NCBI GenBank assembly: GCA_910822395.1 | Contig: OU365335.1 | Location: 2,108,001-2,172,000 of the forward strand | Source of the DNA: Pseudoclavibacter triregionum | GTDB lineage: Bacteria > Actinomycetota > Actinomycetes > Actinomycetales > Microbacteriaceae | Reading direction: 5' to 3' | DNA length: 64,000 bases | In this document: piece after piece, positions 17,385-25,299 of the stretch | Position numbering within the stretch: the first letter of the stretch is position 1 | Layout: every line of letters starts with the position of its first letter | The notes under the pieces: model-generated | Database searches by the model: none | Told to the model about the DNA's origin: nothing | The model's input: the letters and a program-made list of their open reading frames with translations, nothing else | Translations under genes and position numbers: made by a program

Positions 17385-17702
17385 ATGTTCGCGAACCTCT
17401 CGGGCTGGCACTTCCTGCTCCTGCTCGTCATCATCCTGCTCCTCTTCGGCGCGCCGAAGCTCCCGCAGCTCGCCCGCAGCCTCGGCCAGTCGATGCGGAT
17501 CTTCCGCGGCGAGATGCGACAGATGAAGGACGATGACCCCGTCGGCCCGACCGCCGCGGGCACGACGTCCGGCCCGACCGCCGCGGGCACGACGTCCGGC
17601 ACGGCCGCCGCCCCGGTCGTCGACCCGGCCGCGAGCGCCCCCGCGACCGCCCAGGCCGAGCAGCCCGTCCGCCCCGGCGACGCCGAGCGCCCGCAGGCCT
17701 AG
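17385..17702 (+). CDS. tatA: Sec-independent protein translocase subunit TatA
   Basis: 105 residues. One N-terminal transmembrane helix (LSGWHFLLLLVIILLLFGAPKLP), the FGxxKLP hinge, an amphipathic helix (QLARSLGQSMRIFRGEMRQM) and a long Ala/Pro/Thr tail. TatA oligomers form the translocation pore for folded, twin-arginine-signal proteins with TatC. The tail contains an exact 27-bp tandem duplication (17544-17597) giving GPTAAGTTS twice. Directly followed by tatC. Confidence 0.95.
   Translation: MFANLSGWHFLLLLVIILLLFGAPKLPQLARSLGQSMRIFRGEMRQMKDDDPVGPTAAGTTSGPTAAGTTSGTAAAPVVDPAASAPATAQAEQPVRPGDAERPQA
17544..17597 (+). repeat. 27-bp exact tandem duplication in tatA
   Basis: Two identical 27-bp units (17544-17570 and 17571-17597), in frame, each coding GPTAAGTTS in the disordered TatA tail. 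Being identical at the DNA level, it is a recent slippage or duplication and probably length-polymorphic. Confidence 0.9.
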
Positions 17703-17703
17703 C

Positions 17704-18573
17704 GTGCCCGCCTCGTCCTCCGGGACGACGGCGCAGCCCGATGGGGGGCGCCGTCGCGCGCGCCGTCCCCGCGCCTCCCGACGGAGCAATCCCGAGGGCC
17801 GCATGCGCCTCGCCGAGCACCTCGTCGAGTTCCGCAACCGCTTCATCGTCGCCGCGATCGCCGTCATCCTCGGCATGGTCGGCGGCTTCATGCTCACCGG
17901 CCCCGTCTTCGACGCGATCCGCGTGCCGATCGAGCAGCTCGCGACGACCCGCGCGGGCGGCACCTCGATCAACTTCCCGAACGTCACGAGCGCCTTCGAC
18001 ATCCGCATGCAGATGGCGCTCACGATCGGCATCGTCATCTCCTCGCCGGTGTGGCTCTACGAGATCTGGATGTTCCTCGTGCCGGGCCTCAAGAAGCAGG
18101 AGCGCCGCTACGCGCTCGGCTTCGTCGGCGCCGCCATCCCGCTCTTCCTCGCGGGCTGCGCCACCGGCTGGATCGTCCTCCCGCGCATCGTGGAGGTCAT
18201 GGCGAGCTTCGCGCCCGCGCAGGACACCGTCTTCTTCGACGCGAAGTACTACTACGGCTTCGTCCTCAACCTCTGCCTCGCGGTCGGCGTCGCCTACGTC
18301 GTGCCGGTCATCATCGTCATGCTCAACTTCGCCGGGATCATCTCGGCGAAGGCGATCCTCTCCGGCTGGAGGACGGCCGTGCTCCTCACCGCGCTCTTCG
18401 CCGCGATGGCCACGCCCTCGGCCGACGTGCTCTCGATGATCCTCCTCATGATCCCGATGATCGCGCTCTACTTCATCGCCGCCGGGGTCGCGTGGCTCAA
18501 CGATCGCCGCCGCCGGAAGCGCGAGGCGCAGCTCGAGGCCGAGCTCGCCGCCGGGGTAGTCTCGACCCTGTGA
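17704..18573 (+). CDS. tatC: Sec-independent protein translocase subunit TatC
   Basis: 289 residues with six transmembrane helices. Family hallmarks: RMRLAEHLVEFRNRF (the N-terminal LxEHLxELRxR motif), the periplasmic loop after helix 1, SSPVWLYEIWMFLVPGLKKQERR, the FVLNL..GVAYVVPV helix, and ATPSADVLSMILLMIPMIALYF near the C-terminus. It recognises twin-arginine signals. GTG at 17704, 2 bp after the tatA stop, adds a 33-residue basic leader; the ATG at 17803 (MRLAEHL) is a reasonable alternative start. The stop overlaps the helicase start. Confidence 0.95.
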   Translation: MPASSSGTTAQPDGGRRRARRPRASRRSNPEGRMRLAEHLVEFRNRFIVAAIAVILGMVGGFMLTGPVFDAIRVPIEQLATTRAGGTSINFPNVTSAFDIRMQMALTIGIVISSPVWLYEIWMFLVPGLKKQERRYALGFVGAAIPLFLAGCATGWIVLPRIVEVMASFAPAQDTVFFDAKYYYGFVLNLCLAVGVAYVVPVIIVMLNFAGIISAKAILSGWRTAVLLTALFAAMATPSADVLSMILLMIPMIALYFIAAGVAWLNDRRRRKREAQLEAELAAGVVSTL

Positions 18574-21050
18574 CGCGGCCCGAGGACGACACTGCCCTGA
18601 GCCCCGCGGAGCGCTACGCGCAGGCGCGGCGACGCGGCGCCTCCCCGGCCTTCGAGCGGTTCCGCGCCGAGCTGCCCTACGACCTCGACACCTTCCAGAT
18701 CGCCGCCTGCGAGCGGCTCGAGGGCGGGCGCTCCGTGCTCGTCGCGGCCCCGACCGGCGCGGGCAAGACCGTCGTCGCCGAGTTCGCCGTCTACCTCGCG
18801 ATGCGCGACCCGCACGCGAAGATCTTCTACACGACGCCCATCAAGGCGCTGAGCAACCAGAAGTTCAACGAGCTCGTCGCCCGCTACGGCGCGAGCGAGG
18901 TGGGCCTGCTCACGGGCGACACGAACGTGAACCCGCAGGCGCGGATCGTCATCATGACGACCGAGGTGCTCCGCAACATGCTCTACGCGGGCTCGGAGCT
19001 GCTCGAGGACCTCGCCTTCGTCGTCATGGACGAGGTGCACTACCTCGCCGACCGCTTCCGAGGCGCCGTGTGGGAGGAGGTCATCATCCACCTCCCGAGC
19101 GAGGTGCGGCTCGTCTCGCTCTCGGCGACCGTCTCGAACGCGGAGGAGTTCGGCGACTGGCTGCAGGCCGTGCGCGGCGACACCGAGGTCATCGTCTCCG
19201 AGCACCGGCCCATCCCGCTCGACTACCACGTGCTCGCGGGCTCGCGCCTGTTCGACCTCTTCGAGACGCGCGGCGACGTCTACACGGATCGCGTGAACCC
19301 CGAGCTCGTCCACGCCGTGCGCGAGCGCTCGCGCGCGGGCGCCGGCGGGCGGGGGAGAGGCCGCGACCGCGGCGGCGCGGGCCGCCGCGGCGGGCGCGGG
19401 TTCCAGGGATCCCACCAGGCATCGGACAAGCTCGACCAGGCCGATCTCGTCGACCTCCTCGACGACGCCGACATGCTGCCGGCGATCTTCTTCGTCTTCT
19501 CGCGGGTCGGCTGCGACGCCTCGGTCGACCGCCTCCGCCGCGCGGGCATCTCGCTCACGACGGCCGAGGAGCGCGAGGAGATCCGCTGGATCGTCGACGA
19601 GCGCTGCCGCACCCTCCTCGACGAGGACCTCGCCGTGCTCGGCTACTGGGACTGGGTCGAGGGACTCGAGCGCGGCATCGCCGCCCACCACGCGGGCCTC
19701 CTGCCGGCCTTCAAGGAGGTCGTCGAGGAGCTCTTCCGCCGCAAGCTCGTGAAGCTCGTCTTCGCCACCGAGACGCTCGCCCTCGGCATCAACATGCCCG
19801 CGCGCACCGTCGTGCTCGAGAAGCTCGAGAAGTTCAACGGCGAATCGCGCGTGCCGATCACCCCGGGCGAGTTCACGCAGCTCACCGGCCGCGCCGGCCG
19901 ACGCGGGATCGACGTGGAGGGCCACTCGGTCGTCATCTGGCGCGAGGGCATGAACCCGCAGTCGGTCGCGGCGCTCGCCTCGCGGCGCTCCTACCCGCTC
20001 AACTCGTCCTTCCGGCCGACGTACAACATGGCCGTGAACCTCGTCGACCGCTTCGGGCGCGAGCGCACGCGCGCCGTGCTCGAGTCGTCCTTCGCGCAGT
20101 TCCAGGCCGACCGCGCCGTCGTCGACCTCGCCCGCACGGCCGCGCAGCAGCGCGAGTCGCTCGCCGGCTACGAGGAGGCGATGCGCTGTCACGTCGGCGA
20201 CTTCTTCGAGTACTCGCGCATCCGCCGCGAGCTCTCGGACCTCGAGAAGAAGAAGATCTCCGAGGACCGACCGAACGCGCACGCCGAGCGCGAGCGCCGG
20301 CAGAAGCGCCTCCAGGAGCTGCGGCTCGAGCTCAAGCTCCACCCCTGCCACGCCTGCCCCGAGCGAGAGGACCACGCCCGCTGGTCGGAGCGGTACTGGC
20401 GCCTCAAGTCGGATACGGATCGCATCGTGCGCCAGATCGAGTCGCGCACGGGCGCCGTCGCCGCGGTCTTCGACCGGCTCGCCGAGCTCCTCCTCGAGCG
20501 GGGCTACCTCGTGCAGCTCGCGAGCCGCGACGACCTCGCCGTGACGACCCACGGTCACACGCTCAAGCGCATCTACGGGGAGCGGGATCTCCTCATCGCC
20601 GAGTGCCTGCGCCGCCAGGCGTGGATCCGCCTCGACGCGCCCTCGCTCGCCGCGATGGCCGCCGCGCTCGCGTTCGAGCCGCGCCGCGAGGAGGAGAACC
20701 CGCCCGAGCGGGCGCTCCCGAAGGGCGCCTTCCGCGAGGCGCTCGTCGAGACCGAGCGGCTCTGGGGCGAGCTCGACGAGCTCGAGGAGCGCCACGGCGT
20801 GCCTCGCACGCAGCCCCTCGCGACCGGCCTCGCGCCCGCCATGCACCGCTGGGCCCGCGGCGGACGCCTCGACGACGTCCTCGACCAGTCGGGGCTGGCG
20901 GCGGGCGACTTCGTGCGCTGGTCGAAGCAGGTGCTCGACCTCCTCGACCAGATCGCGAAGGTCGCCACCGGCGGGCTCAAGACGACCGCGAACCAGGCGC
21001 AGGACGCCGTGCGCCGCGGCATCGTCGCGTACGCGAGCGTGGCCGAGTGA
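18570..21050 (+). CDS. helY: DEAD/DEAH-box RNA helicase, HelY/Mtr4-like
   Basis: 826 residues. Ski2/Mtr4-type superfamily II helicase: Walker A APTGAGKT (about 59-66), TTPIKALSNQKF, DEVH box (D154-H157), SATVSNAEEFGDW motif III, and motif VI QLTGRAGRRGID (about 437-448). A Gly/Arg-rich insert (GAGGRGRGRDRGGAGRRGGRG) sits before motif IV. The C-terminal DSHCT-type helical region contains HPCHACPEREDHARW. Thought to unwind structured RNA for decay or processing; cytosolic. GTG at 18570, 7 nt behind TAGTCT, overlaps the tatC stop and lies in the position of M. tuberculosis helY (after tatC). Confidence 0.92.
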   Translation: MTRPEDDTALSPAERYAQARRRGASPAFERFRAELPYDLDTFQIAACERLEGGRSVLVAAPTGAGKTVVAEFAVYLAMRDPHAKIFYTTPIKALSNQKFNELVARYGASEVGLLTGDTNVNPQARIVIMTTEVLRNMLYAGSELLEDLAFVVMDEVHYLADRFRGAVWEEVIIHLPSEVRLVSLSATVSNAEEFGDWLQAVRGDTEVIVSEHRPIPLDYHVLAGSRLFDLFETRGDVYTDRVNPELVHAVRERSRAGAGGRGRGRDRGGAGRRGGRGFQGSHQASDKLDQADLVDLLDDADMLPAIFFVFSRVGCDASVDRLRRAGISLTTAEEREEIRWIVDERCRTLLDEDLAVLGYWDWVEGLERGIAAHHAGLLPAFKEVVEELFRRKLVKLVFATETLALGINMPARTVVLEKLEKFNGESRVPITPGEFTQLTGRAGRRGIDVEGHSVVIWREGMNPQSVAALASRRSYPLNSSFRPTYNMAVNLVDRFGRERTRAVLESSFAQFQADRAVVDLARTAAQQRESLAGYEEAMRCHVGDFFEYSRIRRELSDLEKKKISEDRPNAHAERERRQKRLQELRLELKLHPCHACPEREDHARWSERYWRLKSDTDRIVRQIESRTGAVAAVFDRLAELLLERGYLVQLASRDDLAVTTHGHTLKRIYGERDLLIAECLRRQAWIRLDAPSLAAMAAALAFEPRREEENPPERALPKGAFREALVETERLWGELDELEERHGVPRTQPLATGLAPAMHRWARGGRLDDVLDQSGLAAGDFVRWSKQVLDLLDQIAKVATGGLKTTANQAQDAVRRGIVAYASVAE

Positions 21051-22783
21051 GCCGGGACGCCGCCCGCTCCGGGCTCGACCGCCCGACGCTCGTCCGCCCG
21101 ACGCTCGACCCGCCGACGGTCGACCGCCCGACGCTGCCGACCGGGCAGGCGCTCGTCCTCGCGGCGCTCTCGGGCCTCGCGCTCGCGCTCGCGTTCCCGG
21201 GTCCCGCGATCTGGCCGCTCGCGCTCGTCGCGCCGGCGCTCCTCCTCCTCGCCCTCGACGGCCGCCGCTTCTGGGGCGGCGTCGGCGTCGGCTTCGTCGG
21301 CGGGCTCGCATTCTACGCGCCGCTCGTCTCCTGGTCGTCGCGCTTCCTCGGCCCCGTGCCGTGGGCGGCCCTCGCAGTCGTCATGGCGCTCTCGTACGCG
21401 GCGGGGGCGGGGCTGCTCGCGCTCGCGACCCGCTGGGCGCCGCGGCGCTGGCCGGGCGCGCGCGGACGGCTCGTCATGCTGCCGCTCATGGCCGCCGGCC
21501 TCTGGACCGCCCGCGACGCCGTCGCCTCCTCGTGGCCGTACGGCGGCTTCGCCTGGGGCCGCATCGCGCAGTCGCAGTCGGCGAGCCCGCTCGCCGAGCT
21601 CGTGGCCTGGCTCGGGCTCGCCGGCATGGGCTTCGTCATGGTGTGGTGGTCGATCCTCGCGCTCGAGCTCCTTCGCCACGCGCTCCGACGCCGCGAGCCG
21701 CTCGTCGCGGCGCGCTGGGCGCCGGGGGCACGCCGCCCGGTCGCCGTCACCTCGCCGCGCCTCGCCCGCGCGATCGGGCTGCCCGCGCTCGGCGCCGTGC
21801 TCGCGCTCCTCGTGCTCGTGCCCGCGCTGCCGCGCGAGACCCTCGGCACGACGCGCATCGCCGCCGTCCAGCCCGACGCCCCGGAGGCGAGCTACTTCGC
21901 GCACGCGGGCCGCTGGGACGTCATCACGAAGGCGCTCGAGGCGACGCGGAGCGAGGTGCCGGCGGACGCCCGGCCCGACGCCATCCTCTGGCCGGAGGGC
22001 TCGACGGCGATGACCGGCCCGCAGTACAGCCCCGAGGCGGCCGAGATGCTCCGCGAGCTCTCGGCCGAGTACGGCGGCGCGCCGATCCTCGCGAACACCG
22101 TCACCGTCGACGGCGACCCCCGATCGCCGGACGCCCGCTCCTACAACACGCAGTACGAGTTCACGGCCCAGGGCGGCTGGGGCCAGCAGACCTCGAAGAA
22201 GCGGCCCGTACCCTTCGGCGAGTACATCCCCGACCGCGACTTCTGGTACGCCCTGGCGCCCGATCTCGTCGGCATGGTCGCGCGCGGCTACTCGCCGGCC
22301 GCCGACTCGACCGTGCTCGAGCTGCCGAGCTCGACCCAGCGCATCCCGGCCCGGGCGGGCGTGTTCATCTGCTTCGACGTCATCGAGGACGGCGTCATCC
22401 GCCGCTCGATCCTCGACGACGACGCGCAGGTGCTCCTCATGCCGACGAACAACGCCGACTTCGACCGCACCGACGAGGCCGCGCAGCAGCTCGCCTTCGC
22501 GCGGCTGCGCGCGATCGAGACCGGGATGACGGTCATCCAGGTCTCGACCGTCGGCATGAGCGCGGCCTACGACGGCTCGGGGCGCGAGATCGCCGCGCTG
22601 ACGTGGTTCGAGCCGGGCGCGATGATCGTCGACGCGCCGCTCGCCTCGGGGCCTCCGACGCCGGCGGTGCTGCTTGGGCCAGCGATCCAGCTGCTCGCCG
22701 CCGGATCGGGGCTCGCGCTGCTGCTCATGGCGGGGCTCGACGCGCGCCGCGTTGCGCTGGCTCGGCGCGGCACCGGCCGGTAG
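21047..22783 (+). CDS. lnt: Apolipoprotein N-acyltransferase
   Basis: 578 residues. Membrane enzyme that adds the third acyl chain to the N-terminal Cys of lipoproteins. N-terminal transmembrane bundle (about residues 30-270), then a carbon-nitrogen hydrolase domain with the catalytic triad: Glu317 in WPEGST, Lys384/385 in SKKRPVPFGEYIP, Cys442 in VFICFDVIEDG. The first 25 residues are an odd run of near repeats (RPTLVRPTLDPPTVDRPTLP). GTG overlaps the helicase stop by 4 bp. In mycobacteria lnt is fused to or beside ppm1 and next to rbpA; no Ppm1 domain is attached here and no separate gene follows. Confidence 0.93.
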   Translation: MSRDAARSGLDRPTLVRPTLDPPTVDRPTLPTGQALVLAALSGLALALAFPGPAIWPLALVAPALLLLALDGRRFWGGVGVGFVGGLAFYAPLVSWSSRFLGPVPWAALAVVMALSYAAGAGLLALATRWAPRRWPGARGRLVMLPLMAAGLWTARDAVASSWPYGGFAWGRIAQSQSASPLAELVAWLGLAGMGFVMVWWSILALELLRHALRRREPLVAARWAPGARRPVAVTSPRLARAIGLPALGAVLALLVLVPALPRETLGTTRIAAVQPDAPEASYFAHAGRWDVITKALEATRSEVPADARPDAILWPEGSTAMTGPQYSPEAAEMLRELSAEYGGAPILANTVTVDGDPRSPDARSYNTQYEFTAQGGWGQQTSKKRPVPFGEYIPDRDFWYALAPDLVGMVARGYSPAADSTVLELPSSTQRIPARAGVFICFDVIEDGVIRRSILDDDAQVLLMPTNNADFDRTDEAAQQLAFARLRAIETGMTVIQVSTVGMSAAYDGSGREIAALTWFEPGAMIVDAPLASGPPTPAVLLGPAIQLLAAGSGLALLLMAGLDARRVALARRGTGR

Positions 22784-22817
22784 CGGGGGAGCGGCCGCCG
22801 GTCTCCGGGCACACGAC

Positions 22818-22850
22818 GACGCGCCCCGGCCGGATGGCTCGGGGCGCGTC
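22818..22850. terminator. Convergent terminator between lnt and rbpA
   Basis: Perfect 11-bp inverted repeat GACGCGCCCCG / CGGGGCGCGTC with an 11-nt loop between the lnt and rbpA stops. No long U tract. Confidence 0.65.
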
Positions 22851-22875
22851 GCCGCCGCGTGGGCGGCGGGCTCGG

Positions 22876-23235
22876 CTAGCTGCTCTTCTGTCCGCGACGC
22901 TCGCGGAGGTAGGTGAGCCGCTCCTGCAGGATCTCCTCGAGCTCCTCGCGAGTGCGGCGCTCGAGGAGCATGTCCCAGTGCGTGCGCTGCGGCTTCTCGG
23001 CCGGGCGCTCGTACTCGACCTCCTCGCCTGCGTCGTCGAGCAGGCGGCCCTCGTCGCCTGTCTTGGGCGAGGGCCACACCTCGGGGACGTCCGCGTCGGC
23101 GGCGAAGGTGACGACGAATCGCTCGCCCTTCTCCGTGACGAAGGTGCGCAGCTGGCGCTCGACGAAGACCACGCCCTCGTCGCTCTGCAGGCTCTGCGAA
23201 CCGAGCCGCATGCCGCGGAGGCTTCGATCAGCCAT
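22876..23235 (-). CDS. rbpA: RNA polymerase-binding protein RbpA
   Basis: 119 residues. Actinobacterial transcription factor that binds the primary sigma factor and stabilises the open complex. The family start MADRSLRGMRLGSQSLQSDEG is intact, and the C-terminal sigma-interaction part THWDMLLERRTREELEEILQERLTYLRERR is clear. The central core lacks the CxxC zinc-binding cysteines found in Streptomyces RbpA (VWPSPKTGDEG instead), a natural zinc-free variant known from some lineages. SD AGGAG before ATG. Transcribed from a GGAAT-N18-GTT promoter (see 23272-23297), so predicted to be under the thiol-oxidative-stress sigma factor. Confidence 0.95.
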   Translation of the reverse strand: MADRSLRGMRLGSQSLQSDEGVVFVERQLRTFVTEKGERFVVTFAADADVPEVWPSPKTGDEGRLLDDAGEEVEYERPAEKPQRTHWDMLLERRTREELEEILQERLTYLRERRGQKSS

Positions 23236-23271
23236 GGCGCACTCCTCTCTCTCGCATCCTGTCTACTCTGC

Positions 23272-23297
23272 AACCCGGTGAGACCGGTGGGCATTCC
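23272..23297 (-). promoter_or_regulatory. SigR/SigH-type promoter of rbpA
   Basis: On the minus strand GGAAT (23297-23293) is followed by exactly 18 bases and then GTT (23274-23272), the consensus of Streptomyces SigR and mycobacterial SigH. It lies 36 bp upstream of the rbpA ATG in the correct orientation. Streptomyces rbpA is a known SigR target, which supports the call. Confidence 0.8.
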
Positions 23298-23358
23298 CGG
23301 CACGGCACCGGGCGACTGCGCAGACTCACAGGTTCGGAGGCCCGCTCAGCTTCCCGGC

Positions 23359-23402
23359 GGTGGTGGGTTCGAGACGCGGCCTACGGCCGCTCCTCAACCA
23401 CC
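23359..23402. repeat. Palindromic intergenic repeat, copy 3
   Basis: 44 bp, begins GGTGGTGGGTTCGAGACG and ends CGCTCCTCAACCACC, with GCGGCCTACGGCCGC in the centre. It is the left member of an inverted pair with copy 4; about 183 bp of unique sequence lies between them. Confidence 0.8.
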
Positions 23403-23430
23403 TTCAGCGCCGGTGATGGCTGCCGATTCG

Positions 23431-23483
23431 GGCATCCGCTACCGCGATGACGGCAGCGAACGCCCGTTTCGACAGCGGATGCC
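23431..23483. repeat. Stem-loop between repeat copies 3 and 4
   Basis: 10-bp perfect inverted repeat GGCATCCGCT (23431-23440) and AGCGGATGCC (23474-23483) with a 33-nt loop. Part of the noncoding stretch flanked by the palindromic repeats. No gene was seen in 23236-23639. Confidence 0.6.
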
Positions 23484-23494
23484 GCGTTGGGGCC

Positions 23495-23550
23495 GGCCGA
23501 TCGCTCGTCGGCTGGCCGAACGGCGCCAGCGGATGGGCGATCGGCCAGCG
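23495..23550 (-). repeat. Dispersed 56-bp noncoding repeat, copy A
   Basis: Read on the minus strand this 56-bp stretch aligns without gaps to 33408-33463 at 44 of 56 positions. The best core is CATCCGCTGGCG followed two to four bases later by TTCGGCCAGC. Neither copy is in a gene. Confidence 0.6.
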
Positions 23551-23585
23551 CTTCCGGTGGGGAGCGTCGTGCGGGGCGCGCTGCA

Positions 23586-23626
23586 GGTGGTTGAGAGGGC
23601 GGCGCAGCCGCCGTCTCGAAACCACC
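23586..23626. repeat. Palindromic intergenic repeat, copy 4
   Basis: 41 bp, begins GGTGGTTGAGAGG and ends CGTCTCGAAACCACC; inverted relative to copy 3. Ends 14 bp before the GDPD stop codon. Confidence 0.8.
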
Positions 23627-23639
23627 GACCCCCGGAGGC

Positions 23640-24395
23640 CTACGCCAGCGCCTCGACCGCCAGGTCGGCGCGGTCGGTGACGATCCCGTCGACGCCGGCG
23701 TCCCAGAGGCGGCGCATCTCATCGGGGTCGTTCACCGTCCAGACGTGGATCTCCCGCACGACGCGCTTCCAGCGCTCGATGCGCACTGGGCTCACGAGGG
23801 TGATGCCCGCCTCGCGCTCGGGCACCTGGATCGCGTCCGCGCCGCCGAGCGCCCTCCGCGCCGCCTCGGTGCGCCCCATCTCGAGCGCGACGAAGGCCCG
23901 TCCGAGCCGTCCGGCGCTCGCGCTCGAGGCGCACTCGGGCAGGAGGCGCCGGATGGCCGCGAGCCGGGCATCCGAGAAGGAGCACACGAGCACGCGCTCC
24001 TCGGCGCCCGCCGCGCGCACGGCCGCGGCGAGCGGCGCCGCCGCCTCTATGGCCTTGACGTCGAGATTGAAGCGGAGGTCCGGCAGCGCCTCGAGCGCCT
24101 CCGCGACGCTCGGGATGGCCCGCCCCTCGCGCGCCCGGTCGCGCAGCTGCGCGAAGCTCAGCTCGGCCACGAGGTCGTCCGTGCCGTCGAAGGCGCCGAG
24201 GTGCTCGTCGTGCCAGAGCACGGCCACGCCGTCGCGCGTCGCCCGTACGTCGGTCTCCATGTGCCGGACGCCGTGCGCGGCGGCCGACCGGAACGCCGGG
24301 ATCGAGTTCTCGAGGCAGCCGAGGGCCAGCCCCCGGTGGGCGAGGATCCGCGGCGGGGCGGGGGAGAACCACTCGTCGTGCGCGGGCTCGATCAT
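23640..24395 (-). CDS. Glycerophosphodiester phosphodiesterase
   Basis: 251 residues, the usual size of cytosolic bacterial GDPD (UgpQ-like). Hydrolyses glycerophosphodiesters to glycerol-3-phosphate and alcohol. Motifs: ILAHRGLALGCLENSIPAF (HRG with first metal/catalytic His20, and Glu of the ENS motif), HMETDVRATRDGVAVLWHDE (METD..., second catalytic His in WHDE), FNLDVKAIEAA, and C-terminal VWTVNDPDEMRRLWDAGVDGIVTD. No signal peptide. ATG at 24395 lies 7 nt behind TACCCT (leaderless), divergent from the SDR gene. Confidence 0.92.
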   Translation of the reverse strand: MIEPAHDEWFSPAPPRILAHRGLALGCLENSIPAFRSAAAHGVRHMETDVRATRDGVAVLWHDEHLGAFDGTDDLVAELSFAQLRDRAREGRAIPSVAEALEALPDLRFNLDVKAIEAAAPLAAAVRAAGAEERVLVCSFSDARLAAIRRLLPECASSASAGRLGRAFVALEMGRTEAARRALGGADAIQVPEREAGITLVSPVRIERWKRVVREIHVWTVNDPDEMRRLWDAGVDGIVTDRADLAVEALA

Positions 24396-24432
24396 GGCCG
24401 CGAGGGTATCAGCGCTCGCTAAGCTGATCGCT

Positions 24433-25212
24433 ATGACCGACACCGCCCTGACCCCGCTCGCCCCCGGATCGCTCGAGGGGAAGCGCGCCCTCGTGACCGG
24501 CTCGTCCCGCGGCGTCGGCGCCGACACCGTCCGCTACCTCGCGGCGGCCGGCGCGAAGGTCGTCGTGAACTACCGCAACAAGGAGGCCCGCGCCGTGAAG
24601 CTCGTGAACGAGCTCTCGGAGCAGGGCGCGACCGCGATCGCCGTCGGCGCCGACCTCACCGACCAGGGCTCGCTCGAGGCGATGTTCGAGGCGATCCGCC
24701 GCGAGTACGGCGGCCTCGACCTCCTCGTGCTCAACGCCTCCGGCGGCATGGAGTCGGGCATGGAGGAGGACTACGCGCTCAAGCTCAACCGCGATGCGCA
24801 GGTCGCGACCCTCCAGGGCGCGCTCGAGCTCATGCCGGACGGCGGCCGCGTCGTGTTCGTCACGAGCCACCAGGCCCACTTCATCCGCACGACTCCGACG
24901 ATGGAGGAGTACCGCCCCGTCGCCGAGTCGAAGCGCGCGGGCGAGGACGCCCTCCTCGAGCTCATCCCGACGCTCGACGAGCAGGGCGTCGAGCTCGTCG
25001 TCGTCTCGGGCGACATGATCGAGGGCACGATCACCGCGACCCTCCTCGACCGCCTCAACCCGGGCGCGATCGCGCAGCGCCGCGAGCAGGCCGGCAAGCT
25101 CTACAACGTCGCCGAGTTCGCGGCCGAGGTCGCGAAGGCCGCCGTCGAGCCGGTGCCGGCCGACCACGTGAAGCTCGTGGGCGACGTCTCGTCCTTCGCC
25201 CCCGAGGGCTAG
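24433..25212 (+). CDS. SDR family oxidoreductase
   Basis: 259 residues, classical short-chain dehydrogenase fold. NAD(P) motif TGSSRGVG (22-29), NAG-equivalent LVLNASGG, beta-strand 5 SHQ (VVFVTSHQAHF), and an active-site region EYRPVAESKRAGEDALLELIP in which Tyr and Lys are seven apart rather than four, as in a recognised actinobacterial subgroup with SKRAGEDAL. The substrate is unknown. Leaderless start: TAAGCT at 24420-24425, 7 nt before the ATG. Confidence 0.88.
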   Translation: MTDTALTPLAPGSLEGKRALVTGSSRGVGADTVRYLAAAGAKVVVNYRNKEARAVKLVNELSEQGATAIAVGADLTDQGSLEAMFEAIRREYGGLDLLVLNASGGMESGMEEDYALKLNRDAQVATLQGALELMPDGGRVVFVTSHQAHFIRTTPTMEEYRPVAESKRAGEDALLELIPTLDEQGVELVVVSGDMIEGTITATLLDRLNPGAIAQRREQAGKLYNVAEFAAEVAKAAVEPVPADHVKLVGDVSSFAPEG

Positions 25213-25238
25213 GCCGGGCGGCGGCGCAGAGCACGCAG

Positions 25239-25278
25239 CGAGTGGGCGGCATCCGGATGATCGGATGCCGCCCGCTCG
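25239..25278. terminator. Convergent terminator
   Basis: 17-bp stem (25239-25255 with 25262-25278, one G-U) around a 6-nt GATGAT loop between the stops of the SDR gene and the minus-strand gene at 25300. Strong bidirectional hairpin. Confidence 0.75.
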
Positions 25279-25299
25279 CGTGAGGACCGTGCGGGCGAC

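Noticed and set aside
18468-21311. A 947-codon open frame on the minus strand
   Set aside because: It is antisense to the helicase gene, made of Arg/Glu/Leu/Val-rich low complexity that follows from GC-rich codon structure; no domain seen. Similar long antisense frames lie over the M20 (4617-6095), tatC/lnt, paa and IS genes.
23359-23626. CRISPR-like array or MITE with terminal repeats
   Set aside because: Only two copies per locus, in inverted not direct order, spacer not unit-like; the REP/REPIN reading fits better. No target duplications could be seen.
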